From: an uncultured Clostridium sp. | Lineage (GTDB): Bacteria > Bacillota > Clostridia > Lachnospirales > Lachnospiraceae | Length of the DNA stretch: 64,000 nt | Direction of reading: 5' to 3' | Assembly: GCA_947575275.1 (NCBI GenBank) | Contig: CANPMS010000001.1 | Location: forward strand, 157,792 to 221,791 | Shown here: in pieces, positions 15,827 to 25,514 of the stretch | Layout of the letters: each line of letters opens with the position of its first letter | How positions within the stretch are numbered: the first letter of the stretch is position 1 | Notes under the pieces: generated by a model | Database searches by the model: none | What the model was told of the DNA's origin: nothing | The model's input: the letters and a program-made list of their open reading frames with translations, nothing else | Position numbers and translations under genes: made by a program

Positions 15827-17430
15827 GCCTGTACCGGATTATTTTGGTGGATGATGAAGAAGAAGTGCGAAAAGGTATGATCCGCAAGCTGGACTGGCAG
15901 AAGCTGGGATTTGAAGTGGTGGGTGATGCGGAAAACGGCGAGGAAGCGCTTGAAAAGATTGAGCAGCTTGAGCCGGAGGTAGTTATGACTGATATTCGTA
16001 TGCCCTATATGGATGGTCTGACTTTAACGGCTCGGATCCGGCAGAAGTATCCTTCCATCAAGGTGCTGATTTTCTCTGGATTTGACGATTTTGAGTATGC
16101 CCAGCAGGCAATCAAGCTGAATGTGACAGAGTATGTTTTAAAGCCGGTCAACATGGAAGAGATGACGGAAATCTTAAACCGGGTCAGGGAGAATCTGGAC
16201 AGTGAGATTGAGCAGCGCAGGAATGTGGATTCCCTGCGGGAAAGATACTTAAACAGCCTTCCTATTCTCCGGGAACTGTTTTTAAACGATATGGTTCGCG
16301 GAGGTGTGGACTCCACCTTGATTGAGATGAAGCTTAAGGAGTATGGAGTTGATATTTTACATGCACGTAAATGGGTGATTGCCCTGGTCAGCATTGAAGT
16401 GGGGGAAGAGTCGGAAGAGAGGATATTGTCCCGGCACCGGGAGTTGATTCCTATTTCCGTAAGGAGCCTGATTGAGGATAACTTAAAGTCAAGCTGCCGG
16501 TTTGTGCTCTTTAATACTTCCGCCGGCATCACCCTGATTGCAGCAATGGATGAAGGCAACACGCAAACCGGACTGATTGACAGGCTTGGAGATGTCTGTA
16601 AGGAATGCCGCAGAATCTTGGAGGTGACAGTTACCATAGCTGTGGGACACAGCTGTACTTCTTTGGAGAAGATCGGGGAGACGTACCAGTCGGCTGTGGA
16701 TGCTCTGGGTTACAAGGCGATTGTGGGAGCAGGAAAAACAATCTATATTAACGATGTGGAGCCGATGAGCCGGGGAAAACTGCAGCTGGATGCGTTGGAT
16801 GAAGCGGAGCTTGTGGCGGCTATTAAATTTGCACCGGGAGATAAGATTCAGGAGGTAATCGGTACTCTTATGGGGCGGATGGGGGATGCAAAGGTGCATA
16901 TGCGCCAGCATCAACTTTATATGCTCTCGATTGTGAACTGTATCACCCAGCTGATGCAGCAATATAATTTAAATCCCGGAGATATGTTTGACGTACAGGG
17001 GCAGTACACAGATATATTGTCTGCCATGGAGCGCCGGGAGGATTTTGAGGCGTGGATTTTAAAGGTCTCGCTCCGTATGAGCGAGGCGATGAACAAGGAG
17101 CGTGACAACACCACCAGGAGAGCAATTCTGGAGGCAAAACAGTATATTCAGGACAACTACCAGAATCCGGAGCTTTCCGTGGAGATGCTCTGCCGCAGGC
17201 TCCATATGAGTCCTGCCTATTTTTCCACCATGTTCCGCAAGGAGACCGGGCAGACCTATATTGCTTATCTGACAGAGGTTCGGCTTAATAAAGCGGTGGA
17301 GCTGTTAAATGAAACGGATGATAAAACATATGTGATTGCCCAGAAGGTTGGGTATCAGGAACAAAATTATTTCAGCTATGTGTTTAAAAAACGTTTCGGT
17401 GTATCGCCGACCAAGTTCCGCAGCACATAA
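15823..17430 (+). CDS. YesN-like response regulator with AraC DNA-binding domain
   Basis: A 535-aa regulator. A receiver domain (residues 1-125) has the acidic pair D10/D11, phosphoacceptor D57 (MTDIRMPYMDG) and the conserved lysine in YVLKPVN. A middle region of about 280 residues (YesN-type, unassigned) leads to a C-terminal AraC pair of helix-turn-helices (about 430-535: SVEMLCRRLHMSPAYFSTMF; VIAQKVGYQEQNYFSYVFKK). With the adjacent sensor kinase it should control the mgl transporter downstream. It starts inside the cobD stop codon. Confidence 0.93.
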   Translation: MSLYRIILVDDEEEVRKGMIRKLDWQKLGFEVVGDAENGEEALEKIEQLEPEVVMTDIRMPYMDGLTLTARIRQKYPSIKVLIFSGFDDFEYAQQAIKLNVTEYVLKPVNMEEMTEILNRVRENLDSEIEQRRNVDSLRERYLNSLPILRELFLNDMVRGGVDSTLIEMKLKEYGVDILHARKWVIALVSIEVGEESEERILSRHRELIPISVRSLIEDNLKSSCRFVLFNTSAGITLIAAMDEGNTQTGLIDRLGDVCKECRRILEVTVTIAVGHSCTSLEKIGETYQSAVDALGYKAIVGAGKTIYINDVEPMSRGKLQLDALDEAELVAAIKFAPGDKIQEVIGTLMGRMGDAKVHMRQHQLYMLSIVNCITQLMQQYNLNPGDMFDVQGQYTDILSAMERREDFEAWILKVSLRMSEAMNKERDNTTRRAILEAKQYIQDNYQNPELSVEMLCRRLHMSPAYFSTMFRKETGQTYIAYLTEVRLNKAVELLNETDDKTYVIAQKVGYQEQNYFSYVFKKRFGVSPTKFRST

Positions 17431-17462
17431 GAAACCGTAATATTGCTTATGAAAGGAAGCTT

Positions 17463-19256
17463 ATGGATAGACAGAAGGAACCGGGATTTCTGAATCGTGT
17501 CAGCATTCGATACACCATATACATTTATTTTACAGTGAGCGCTCTGGCGGCAATCATGTGGATCGGCATCTCCCTCTATGGACGCCTTATGAGACAGATA
17601 ACAGCAATTATCCAGGAAGAAAATCAGGTGATGATAAGCCAGGTGAACCGTTCTGTGGATTCCTATTTACGTACCATTATGAAGTTGTCAGACTCCCTCT
17701 ACTACGGTGTGGTAAAGAATGCGGATTTATCTGAGGAGAGTGTTCATAGTGAGTTTACCCTGCTTTATGACAATAACAAGGAGTATATTTCCAATATTGC
17801 CCTTCTCTCTAAAGACGGCGAGCTTCTGGAGGCAGTTCCCGCGGCACGGTTAAAGACGGGAGTTGATGTGACAAAAGAGACATGGTTTCAAAATACCCTG
17901 GAGCGGACAGAAAATCTCCACTTTACAACGCCCCATGTGCAGTATATTTTTGACAACAGTGCAAACCAGTACCGCTGGGTCATCACCTTGTCGCGGGCGG
18001 TGGAGCTTACCAGGGGCACTTCAACGGATCAGGGGGTGCTGATGATTGATATTACTTATGGAAGCCTCCAGCAGCTGCTTGACAACATCAGCCTGGGAAA
18101 TAGTGGGTATCTCTATGTAATCAGCAGCGGAGGTGAGCTGATTTACCACCCGAAAATGCAGCTTATTGATGCCGGTCAGGCTCAGGAGAATATCCAGGTG
18201 GCTGCCGGATACCGGGACGGAAACTACCGGGAAATTTATGAGGGTGAGAAGAGGGAGATTATTGTGAAGTCGGTGGGATATACCGGCTGGAAAATTATCG
18301 GTGTTACCCCGGACAAGGGGATTTCCTTAAACAGCTTAAAAACCAAGCTGTTTATTATATTTGTGGTGGCGTTTTTTCTATTTATACTGGTGATTATCAA
18401 TGGCTATATTTCTTCTAGAATCACTACGCCCATCAAGGAGCTGGAAAAGTCAGTGGCAGCTTTGGAAGCAGGAGAGCTTGATGCGGAGGTCTATACTGGC
18501 GGGTCTTATGAAATCCGTCATCTGGGAAGATCCATCAAAGAGATGGCAAAGCGGATTCAGGCTCTGATGGATGATATTGTAGCAGAGCATGAATCAAAGC
18601 GAAAGAGCGAGTTTGATACCCTGCAGTCCCAGATTAATCCCCACTTCCTTTATAACACTCTGGACATTATTGTGTGGATGATCGAGAATGAGCAGAAAAA
18701 TGAGGCGGTTAAGGTGGTAACCGCCCTGGCCCGGTTTTTTCGTATCAGCTTAAGCAAGGGCAAGAGTATTATTACTGTGCGGGATGAGCTGGAGCATGTA
18801 AGAAATTATTTGATGATTCAGCAGATGCGTTTTAAAAATAAGTTTGAATATGTAATCCGCTCCGAGGAGAGCGTCTTGGAGCTGGCCAGTTTAAAGCTGA
18901 TGCTTCAGCCTTTGGTGGAGAATGCGATTTACCATGGCATGGAATTTAAGGATGGAGATGGCAAGATTGAAATATGCGCCTATCTGAAGGATGGAGAGTT
19001 GTATGTTACCATACGTGATAACGGGCTGGGTATGACATGTGAGCAGGTTGAGAACCTTTTGACGGACAGCGCATATGTATCATCCAGGCGTGGTTCCGGA
19101 ATCGGCGTGAAGAATGTGAACGAGCGTATTCGATTGTATTTTGGTGAGGGTTACGGGCTCTTGATTAAGTCAGAGCCTGATGAGGGAACGCTGATACAGA
19201 TTCATTTGCCGGCCGTGTCTTATCAGGAAATTCTGGAGAGGGAAAAATATGATTAG
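17463..19256 (+). CDS. YesM-like sensor histidine kinase
   Basis: A 597-aa membrane kinase. TM1 lies near residues 18-40, an extracellular Cache-like sensor at 41-290, TM2 near 297-320, then a HAMP linker (SRITTPIKELEKSV). The His_kinase domain has the phosphoacceptor in QSQINPHFLYNTLDI, and the HATPase has N-box LVENAIYHGM and glycine motifs DNGLGM and RGSGIGVKNV. It pairs with the regulator 32 bases upstream. The anchored sugar-binding protein overlapping its 3' end may be its ligand-presenting partner. Confidence 0.94.
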   Translation: MDRQKEPGFLNRVSIRYTIYIYFTVSALAAIMWIGISLYGRLMRQITAIIQEENQVMISQVNRSVDSYLRTIMKLSDSLYYGVVKNADLSEESVHSEFTLLYDNNKEYISNIALLSKDGELLEAVPAARLKTGVDVTKETWFQNTLERTENLHFTTPHVQYIFDNSANQYRWVITLSRAVELTRGTSTDQGVLMIDITYGSLQQLLDNISLGNSGYLYVISSGGELIYHPKMQLIDAGQAQENIQVAAGYRDGNYREIYEGEKREIIVKSVGYTGWKIIGVTPDKGISLNSLKTKLFIIFVVAFFLFILVIINGYISSRITTPIKELEKSVAALEAGELDAEVYTGGSYEIRHLGRSIKEMAKRIQALMDDIVAEHESKRKSEFDTLQSQINPHFLYNTLDIIVWMIENEQKNEAVKVVTALARFFRISLSKGKSIITVRDELEHVRNYLMIQQMRFKNKFEYVIRSEESVLELASLKLMLQPLVENAIYHGMEFKDGDGKIEICAYLKDGELYVTIRDNGLGMTCEQVENLLTDSAYVSSRRGSGIGVKNVNERIRLYFGEGYGLLIKSEPDEGTLIQIHLPAVSYQEILEREKYD

Positions 19257-20223
19257 CAGAAAGGAAAAACTTCTGTGGCTGTGTTATGGCGTGGTTCTGG
19301 TATTCTTGTTTCTTTTGTCCTCCACAGACTGGTTGATTAAGGAGAGGGAAAACCAGGTATATCCGATTTCTGTGGTGGTGGAAGATGACGGGGATGACAA
19401 TTATAAGAACTTTTTAAGAGGAGTGGAGCAGGCAGCGATTGAGCTGAATGTGGATGTCAGTTTTATTACTCTTTACCAGGCGAACGATCAGCAGGAACAG
19501 ATTGAGCTGATGATTCGTGAGCAGCAGGCGGGAGCCCGTGCCATCATTGTCGCTCCGGTTGAGGTAAAAGCTCTGGAGGAGGCGCTTGCAGAAAAACGTG
19601 TTACAGTGCCGCTGGTTCTGGTAAATGGGGAACTGCCCCGTGATAAAGTTTTAGCTCTGGTGACTGTGGACTGCCATGAGATGGGGCTCAGGCTGGCGGC
19701 TCAGATTATGCAGTGTTATGGCTCAGATACTCCGGTTTACCTGTTCGGTCCCAATCGGAAGAGTGAGGTGGTTCACCGGTTTGAGGATGGTGTTGCCGGG
19801 ACGCTCTCAGAAGCAGGGTATTCTGTGATCCGGTTTCACAGGACTGGGGAAGATTCCTTCCGAAATGCCATAGAGGACATGGTTTATCCGGGAAGCCACA
19901 GCGCTGTTATTGTCGCTCTGGACCAAAACAGCCTTTTGGAAACGGCAAAAATTTTAGAGGACAGAGATGTTTACAGCGCCCATGTAAAGGGGCTTTATGG
20001 AAGAGGAACGACGATACCGATTCTCAACTATCTGGATCGGGGCATTATTACGGGAATCTGTGTGACGGATGATTTTAGTGCCGGATACTTAAGCATAAAA
20101 CGGGCAGTGGAGGTTTTGACCAACCAGGCGGTTCAGGATCAGACCATTTTAGAGAGTTATTATATCGAAAAAGAAGATCTGCGCAGGGCAGAATATGAAA
20201 AAATGCTTTATCCCATAGAATAG
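19249..20223 (+). CDS. Membrane-anchored periplasmic-binding-protein-like sugar sensor component
   Basis: A 324-aa type I periplasmic-binding-fold protein. It has a single N-terminal anchor (about residues 8-24) and no lipobox cysteine, so it is likely tethered rather than a lipoprotein. The fold is shown by DNYKNFLRGVEQAAIELNV, the ARAIIVAPVEVKALEEAL strand-helix and IVALDQNSLLETAKIL. It overlaps the sensor kinase by 8 bases. Kinase, regulator and an anchored binding protein in one operon are typical of three-component sugar sensing; that role is inferred. Confidence 0.8.
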   Translation: MISRKEKLLWLCYGVVLVFLFLLSSTDWLIKERENQVYPISVVVEDDGDDNYKNFLRGVEQAAIELNVDVSFITLYQANDQQEQIELMIREQQAGARAIIVAPVEVKALEEALAEKRVTVPLVLVNGELPRDKVLALVTVDCHEMGLRLAAQIMQCYGSDTPVYLFGPNRKSEVVHRFEDGVAGTLSEAGYSVIRFHRTGEDSFRNAIEDMVYPGSHSAVIVALDQNSLLETAKILEDRDVYSAHVKGLYGRGTTIPILNYLDRGIITGICVTDDFSAGYLSIKRAVEVLTNQAVQDQTILESYYIEKEDLRRAEYEKMLYPIE

Positions 20224-20238
20224 CGGAGGATAAGACTT

Positions 20239-21258
20239 ATGCAAGATAAGACGCACCAAAATATAAAAACAACTGCAATTTTGCTGGCGGCAGTTTTTTT
20301 GCTTTCCGGCTGTACCCGTCAGCAGGAGCCTGTAAAGAAGAACTCTTTGCGCATTGGGGTAAGTCTGTACCGGGGGGATGACACCTTTATTAACAATATA
20401 TGCAGTGAGCTGGAAGATAAGGCAAAAGCTTACGAACGGGAGACGGGGATCAAGATTAATCTGGATATTCAGGATGCCAAGGGAAGTCAGAACACTCAGG
20501 ATAACCAGGTAGAACGGTTTATCTCTCTTGGCTGTGATGTTCTGTGTATCAATCCGGTGGACCGGACTGCGTCATCAAGGATGATTGACAAGGCCATGAC
20601 GGCAGAAATCCCCGTGGTGTTTTTTAACCGTCAGCCGGTGGAGGAGGATATGGATCGCTGGGATCAGCTCTATTATGTAGGGATCAATGCAAAGGAGTCA
20701 GCAGTGAAGCAGGGCAGTATCATTGTGGATCTCTATAAGGAAAATCCTGAGGCGGTGGATTTAAATGGGGATGGCATAGTGAACTATGTACTTTTGGAGG
20801 GGGAGAGCAGTCACCAGGATTCTCTGATACGCACGGAGTGGTCTATTCAGACCTTAAAGACCGGAGGGGTTCCTATCGAAAAGATTACAGGAGGTATTGC
20901 AAACTGGGAGCGCAGCCAGGCTTCTGCGCTTATGGAACAATGGCTGATCCAGTATCCCGGCACGATCGAGCTGGTTATCAGCAACAATGACGATATGGCG
21001 CTGGGGGCTATTGACGCTCTTGAGCGGGCAGGTGTGCAGAAGATCAATCTGATTGGTATTGATGGCACCACTCCCGGGCTTGAGGCAATTAACTCTGGAA
21101 AGCTTCTTGGAAGCGTATCTGCTGACAAGGAACGTTATGCGGGGGCAATTTTTGACATTGCCGTTGCCAAGGCGCAGGGGCTTTCAGTGGTGACAGATAC
21201 TCCGCTGGAAAAAGGGAAATATTACTGGTCACCACAGGAGATTGTGATGAAAAAATAG
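20239..21258 (+). CDS. Galactose/methyl-galactoside-type substrate-binding lipoprotein (first copy)
   Basis: A 339-aa MglB-like protein with a lipoprotein signal ending LLSGC (Cys 25). The ligand-binding fold is intact, and DLNGDGIVNYVLLEGE matches the EF-hand-like calcium loop of galactose-binding protein. The C-terminal SNNDDMALGAIDALERAG block is also typical. It lies in the sensor operon rather than directly before mglA. It may deliver sugar to MglA/MglC or to the sensor kinase; the sequence does not decide. It is shorter and less acidic than the second copy at 21416. Confidence 0.85.
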   Translation: MQDKTHQNIKTTAILLAAVFLLSGCTRQQEPVKKNSLRIGVSLYRGDDTFINNICSELEDKAKAYERETGIKINLDIQDAKGSQNTQDNQVERFISLGCDVLCINPVDRTASSRMIDKAMTAEIPVVFFNRQPVEEDMDRWDQLYYVGINAKESAVKQGSIIVDLYKENPEAVDLNGDGIVNYVLLEGESSHQDSLIRTEWSIQTLKTGGVPIEKITGGIANWERSQASALMEQWLIQYPGTIELVISNNDDMALGAIDALERAGVQKINLIGIDGTTPGLEAINSGKLLGSVSADKERYAGAIFDIAVAKAQGLSVVTDTPLEKGKYYWSPQEIVMKK

Positions 21259-21333
21259 GTAAAAATTCATATTATCAAAAAAAATTAATAAAATCTAAAA
21301 GAAATTCTTATGGAAAAATGTATAAGATAACGA

Positions 21334-21339
21334 TATAAT
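21334..21339 (+). promoter_or_regulatory. mglB: Candidate -10 box of the mgl transporter operon
   Basis: The 157-base gap before mglB is AT-rich and contains a perfect TATAAT at 21334-21339. No good TTGACA lies 17 bases upstream (TGGAAA at 21311-21316). This would suit an activated promoter, as expected under an AraC-type regulator. The leader to ATG 21416 is about 70 bases. Confidence 0.5.
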
Positions 21340-21415
21340 AAGTTTGTCGGAAAGTCAAATTGAACAAAAACCGGCAAAATACAAGCTTATATAAATAAAA
21401 GGGAGGAAATGTAAC

Positions 21416-22540
21416 ATGAGATTAACAAAAAAAGTAACTGCCATGGCATTGGCAACAGGTATGATAATGTCCATGACCGCATGTGGCGGCGCCCAGACCA
21501 CAGCAACCACCGCGGCTCAGACAGATCAGGCGGAGAGCACCACTGCAACGGAGGCTACCACAGCAGCAGAAAGCACTGCGGAATCAGCGGCACAGGCAGT
21601 TGACGGTGATATGTCTGACAAGAAGGTTGGTATCAGCATCTACAAATTTGATGACAACTTTATGACTCTTTACCGCACCGAGCTGGAGAGATATATGACC
21701 GAGGAGCTGGGCTTTAAGAAAGAGAACATCATTATTCAGGACGGTAAGGGTGATCAGGCTGAGCAGACCAACCAGATTCAGAACTTTATCGCTTCCGGTG
21801 TTGACGTAATGATTCTTAACCTGGTACAGTCTTCTTCTGCACCTCAGGTTACCGATATGTGTAACGATGCAGGTATCCCGGTTGTTTATATTAACCGTGA
21901 GCCGGATGTAGATGAGGAGGACAGATGGTCCGCCGAGAATATCAATGCTACATACGTTGGAGCAGATGCAAGACAGTCCGGAACCTTCCAGGGTGAGGAG
22001 ATTGTTGAGACTGCAAACCAGGGTGATATTAACGGCGACGGTAAGGTAAGCTATATTATGGTGCAGGGTGATCCGGAGAACGTGGATGCTCAGTACAGAA
22101 CCGAGTTTTCCGTAAAAGCTTTGACTGATGCAGGCATCGAGGTTGAGGAGCTTATACTTCAGAGAGGCGACTGGGATCAGGCAAAGGGACAGCAGATTGT
22201 TCAGGATGCTCTGACTCAGTACGGTGATAAGATTGAGGTTGTATTCTGTAATAATGATGCAATGGCGCTTGGCGCTCTGCAGGCAATCGAAGCTGCCGGC
22301 AGAACAGTAAATGAGGATATCTACCTAGTAGGCGTTGATGCGCTGACTGAGGCTGTTCAGAACGTAGTTGACGGCAAGATGACCGGAACTGTATTCAACG
22401 ACCACTTTGGGCAGGCTCAGACTGCTGCTGATATGGCTGTGAAGTACTTAAACGGCGAGGAAGTTGATCCGGTGAACATGGTTGACTATGTGAAGGTTAC
22501 CGGTGAAAATGCTGCTGAGATTCTTGAGAAGGTAAAATAA
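21416..22540 (+). CDS. mglB: Galactose ABC transporter substrate-binding lipoprotein
   Basis: A 374-aa lipoprotein (MSMTACGG, Cys 23). A 40-residue Thr/Ala/Glu-rich spacer precedes a galactose/glucose-binding-type periplasmic fold. The calcium loop DINGDGKVSYIMVQGDPENV closely follows the MglB pattern. FCNNDAMALGALQAIEAAGR and VGVDALTEAVQNV form the ligand cleft. Codon use is strongly biased to highly expressed codons compared with neighbours, fitting an abundant surface protein. A 12-bp hairpin (22586-22611) between mglB and mglA probably lowers downstream expression. Confidence 0.92.
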   Translation: MRLTKKVTAMALATGMIMSMTACGGAQTTATTAAQTDQAESTTATEATTAAESTAESAAQAVDGDMSDKKVGISIYKFDDNFMTLYRTELERYMTEELGFKKENIIIQDGKGDQAEQTNQIQNFIASGVDVMILNLVQSSSAPQVTDMCNDAGIPVVYINREPDVDEEDRWSAENINATYVGADARQSGTFQGEEIVETANQGDINGDGKVSYIMVQGDPENVDAQYRTEFSVKALTDAGIEVEELILQRGDWDQAKGQQIVQDALTQYGDKIEVVFCNNDAMALGALQAIEAAGRTVNEDIYLVGVDALTEAVQNVVDGKMTGTVFNDHFGQAQTAADMAVKYLNGEEVDPVNMVDYVKVTGENAAEILEKVK

Positions 22541-22585
22541 GACCAGCGTAAGCACAGGTTTTTGCGCTTCCCGCGGGCATCTATG

Positions 22586-22616
22586 TCGGGTGTGTCAGTT
22601 GACACACCCGATTTTC
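22586..22616 (+). terminator. Intercistronic hairpin between mglB and mglA (partial terminator)
   Basis: TCGGGTGTGTCA (22586-22597) pairs perfectly with TGACACACCCGA (22600-22611) and is followed by TTTTC. Such hairpins after binding-protein genes protect or partly terminate transcripts, so that the binding protein is made in excess over the ATPase. Confidence 0.65.
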
Positions 22617-22688
22617 AAAAAAGAGGGCCTGAGCGTAGGTTTCCCGGACCTTTCCGGTTCGGTTGAGACACAGAAAGGAGAGAATGGA

Positions 22689-24200
22689 ATGGCAGAGTAC
22701 AGGCTGGAAATGAAAGGGGTTTCCAAAAGCTTTCCAGGGGTCAAGGCACTGGACGGAATCAATTTAAAGGTTCGCCCGGGTACGGTTCACGCACTGATGG
22801 GAGAGAATGGCGCCGGAAAATCCACGCTGATGAAGTGCCTGTTTGGTATTTACAAAATGGATGAAGGTGAGATTTATCTGGATGGGGAGAAGATGACGAT
22901 TCTCAATCCCGATGACGCATTACATAAAGGGCTGGCGATGGTGCATCAGGAGCTTCAGCCCATACCGGAGAGATCCATTGCAGAAAATATGTATCTTGGA
23001 CGCTACCCCCTTAAGGGTGTAGGTCCATTTAAGATGGTGGATCACAAGACGATGAATGAGGAAGCAGCCAAATGGCTGGATAACGTAAAAATGCCTTATG
23101 ATCCGAAGGCAAAGCTGGGAAGTCTCTCGATTGCGCAGATGCAGTCGGTTGAGATTGCAAAGGCAGTATCAATGAGTGCGAAAGTTGTGATTCTGGACGA
23201 ACCGACATCATCTCTTACCGACAATGAGGTAGAGGCGTTGTTCCGTATTGTGCGGAATCTTAAATCCAGAGGCGTTTCCATGATTTATATTTCCCATAAA
23301 ATGGCGGAAATCAGGGAGATTGCCGATGATATTACCATTATGCGTGACGGTACTTATGTGGGAACATGGCAGGTAGAGAACATCAGTGATGACGAGATTG
23401 TCCGTCAGATGGTGGGGCGTGAGCTGACCAATGTATATCCGCCCCGTGAGAATACAATTAAAGATGAAGTGGTGCTGGAGGTAAATAATCTCTGCAGCAT
23501 CCATGACCGTTCCTTCCAGAACGTGAGCTTTAAGCTGAAGAAGGGTGAGATTGTTGGCTTTGGCGGTTTAGTAGGCGCTCAGAGAACGGAACTGATGGAG
23601 GCAATCTTCGGAATGCGCCATGTAAAGAGCGGCGAGGTGAAGGTAAACGGCAAAGCAGTTCATATAACGAGGCCCCGTGGCGCCATTAAAAACGGGATCG
23701 GCATGATTACTGAGGATCGCCGGGGAACCGGTATTCTGGGCTGCCTTTCCATAGCTGATAACGTATCGATTTCCTCTCTGAACAATTATCTGGAATTTGG
23801 TCCTGCACTGAATACAGGTAAGATTGAGGAACTGGTAAAAGAGAATGTAGCCAAGCTGAGTATAAAAACACCCAGCAGCAAGACGCTGATTCAATCTCTG
23901 TCTGGTGGTAACCAGCAGAAAGTCATTATTGCAAGATGGCTTGCCAATAATCCCGATGTGCTGATTATGGATGAACCTACCCGTGGTATTGACGTGGGCG
24001 CCAAGTATGAGATTTATCAGATTATGGTCAGCCTGGCAAGGCAGGGTAAGGCAATTATTATGATTTCCTCCGAAATGCCGGAGCTGATTGGCATGTCACA
24101 CCGGATTCTTGTAATGTGCGACGGGAAATTGACCGGAGAGGTGTCCGGCGAAGAGGCTACCCAGGAAACTATCATGAGCCTGGCGACCCAGTTTAATTAA
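22689..24200 (+). CDS. mglA: Galactose/methyl-galactoside ABC transporter ATP-binding protein
   Basis: A 503-aa protein with two ATPase halves. The first has Walker A GENGAGKST, signature LSIAQMQSVEIAKA and Walker B VVILDEPTSSLT. The second has a degenerate Walker A (GGLVGAQRTE), signature LSGGNQQKVIIARWL and Walker B LIMDEPTRGID. A degenerate second Walker A is normal in the MglA/RbsA family. ATG 22689 with site GAAAGGAG is chosen over a longer opening through the hairpin region. It works with MglB and MglC to import galactose-type sugars. Confidence 0.94.
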   Translation: MAEYRLEMKGVSKSFPGVKALDGINLKVRPGTVHALMGENGAGKSTLMKCLFGIYKMDEGEIYLDGEKMTILNPDDALHKGLAMVHQELQPIPERSIAENMYLGRYPLKGVGPFKMVDHKTMNEEAAKWLDNVKMPYDPKAKLGSLSIAQMQSVEIAKAVSMSAKVVILDEPTSSLTDNEVEALFRIVRNLKSRGVSMIYISHKMAEIREIADDITIMRDGTYVGTWQVENISDDEIVRQMVGRELTNVYPPRENTIKDEVVLEVNNLCSIHDRSFQNVSFKLKKGEIVGFGGLVGAQRTELMEAIFGMRHVKSGEVKVNGKAVHITRPRGAIKNGIGMITEDRRGTGILGCLSIADNVSISSLNNYLEFGPALNTGKIEELVKENVAKLSIKTPSSKTLIQSLSGGNQQKVIIARWLANNPDVLIMDEPTRGIDVGAKYEIYQIMVSLARQGKAIIMISSEMPELIGMSHRILVMCDGKLTGEVSGEEATQETIMSLATQFN

Positions 24201-24213
24201 GGAGGATACAAGG

Positions 24214-25200
24214 ATGAAAAAAAGTGTAGATATTAAGAAACTTTTGCTGGATAATGGCATTATCATTGTGCTGCTTCTTCTGGTTTTAATTACAGGTATT
24301 ACAAAAGATAATTTCTTTTCCTGGAACAACTTATCTAATATTTCTGTTAATACTGCCGCTCGCGTTATTATCGCTTTTGGTGTCAGCGGATGTCTGATTA
24401 CCAAGGGCACGGATCTGTCGGCAGGGCGTATGGTAGGTCTTGCCTCCTGTATTGCAGGAACCCTTCTGCAGGCTTCTAACTACAGTGGCAAGTTTTTCCC
24501 GAATCTGGGAGATATGCCGGTTTTTGGAGTGCTTCTGTTCTGCATTCTAATTTGCTGTATCTTTGGTCTGATCAACGGTATTGTGATTGCTTATTTAAAT
24601 GTGCCGGCATTCATCGGCACTCTGGGCATGCAGTTAATGGTTTATGGTATCTGTCTTGTTTATACTAACGCCACTCCCCTGGGCGGTTACCGTAAGGCTT
24701 ACACCGTGATTGCAACCGGTAAATTTCTAGGGCAGATTCCGTATATGTTCATTATTGCGTTCTTAATCGGCTTGGTTATGTGGTTTATCTATAACTACAC
24801 CCGCCACGGAAAATATATGTACGCAATCGGTGGCAACGAGGCGGCTGCTGAGGTTTCCGGTGTAAATGTCAAGAAGACTAAAATCATTATTTATGTGACT
24901 GCAGCAGCGCTGTATGCAGTTGCAGGTTTCCTTCTTGGCGCGAAAGCAGGCGGCGCCAGTGTCAACATGGGTCAGGGCTATGAGCTGGAGGCCATTGCGG
25001 CATGTACCATCGGCGGCGTTTCCGTAAACGGTGGTATCGGGCGTATCTCCGGCGTAGTAATTGGTGTTCTGGTATTTGAGTTGTTAAAATCTTCCATGCA
25101 GTTCCTTGGAATTCAGACCAATTATCAGTACATTGTGCAGGGTATTGTTATTATTGTAGCGATTGCGCTCGATATTCGTAAGTACATTGCAAAGAAGTAA
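24214..25200 (+). CDS. mglC: Galactose/methyl-galactoside ABC transporter permease
   Basis: A 328-aa integral membrane permease of the RbsC/MglC family with about eight to ten hydrophobic segments. Family motifs include TKGTDLSAGRMVGLAS, NVPAFIGTLGMQLMVYG and the cytoplasmic coupling stretch AIGGNEAAAEVSGVNVKKTK, with AACTIGGVSVNGGIG near the C-terminus. The ribosome site AAGGAGG precedes ATG 24214, 13 bases after mglA. Confidence 0.95.
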   Translation: MKKSVDIKKLLLDNGIIIVLLLLVLITGITKDNFFSWNNLSNISVNTAARVIIAFGVSGCLITKGTDLSAGRMVGLASCIAGTLLQASNYSGKFFPNLGDMPVFGVLLFCILICCIFGLINGIVIAYLNVPAFIGTLGMQLMVYGICLVYTNATPLGGYRKAYTVIATGKFLGQIPYMFIIAFLIGLVMWFIYNYTRHGKYMYAIGGNEAAAEVSGVNVKKTKIIIYVTAAALYAVAGFLLGAKAGGASVNMGQGYELEAIAACTIGGVSVNGGIGRISGVVIGVLVFELLKSSMQFLGIQTNYQYIVQGIVIIVAIALDIRKYIAKK

Positions 25201-25209
25201 GGATGGGCG

Positions 25210-25446
25210 ATGGAAGAGGAGAGAAAACATCCAGAGCAGGAAAGCGGTATTTTGTCGGAACTGGAACTGGAAAATCAGAAGCTTCGCGAAGAAAATGAGC
25301 GATTAAAAGAGTATCGTGCAAATCTTTCACCGAAAGAGCGGCTGTATGACCATATTTCATTGACTGTAAAGCAGATGGATATTATTATCGGCTGTCTGCT
25401 GGCGGTTTTGGCAGTTGTGCTGGTGCTGGCGATGGTGAACCGATAA
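25210..25446 (+). CDS. Small coiled-coil membrane protein
   Basis: A 78-aa protein with an acidic coiled coil (LELENQKLREENERLKEYR, about residues 18-36) and a C-terminal membrane helix (about 57-75, IIIGCLLAVLAVVLVLAMV). It starts 9 bases after mglC and ends just before the shared terminator, so it belongs to the mgl operon. I do not recognise a family. A regulatory or assembly role at the transporter is possible but unsupported. Confidence 0.65.
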   Translation: MEEERKHPEQESGILSELELENQKLREENERLKEYRANLSPKERLYDHISLTVKQMDIIIGCLLAVLAVVLVLAMVNR

Positions 25447-25484
25447 AAATGTGGGAGCTGAGGCAAAGCGCCGCAGCTCCGGCG

Positions 25485-25513
25485 AAAGAGTCCGGCAAGC
25501 CGGACTCTTTGTT
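25485..25513. terminator. Bidirectional terminator between the mgl operon and the CYTH gene
   Basis: AAAGAGTCCGGC (25485-25496) and GCCGGACTCTTT (25499-25510) form a perfect 12-bp stem with AA between them, followed by TTTGTTCTT on the + strand. It lies between convergent genes, so it can serve both strands. A second small stem, GGAGCTG/CAGCTCC, lies just upstream at about 25454-25480. Confidence 0.8.
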
Positions 25514-25514
25514 C

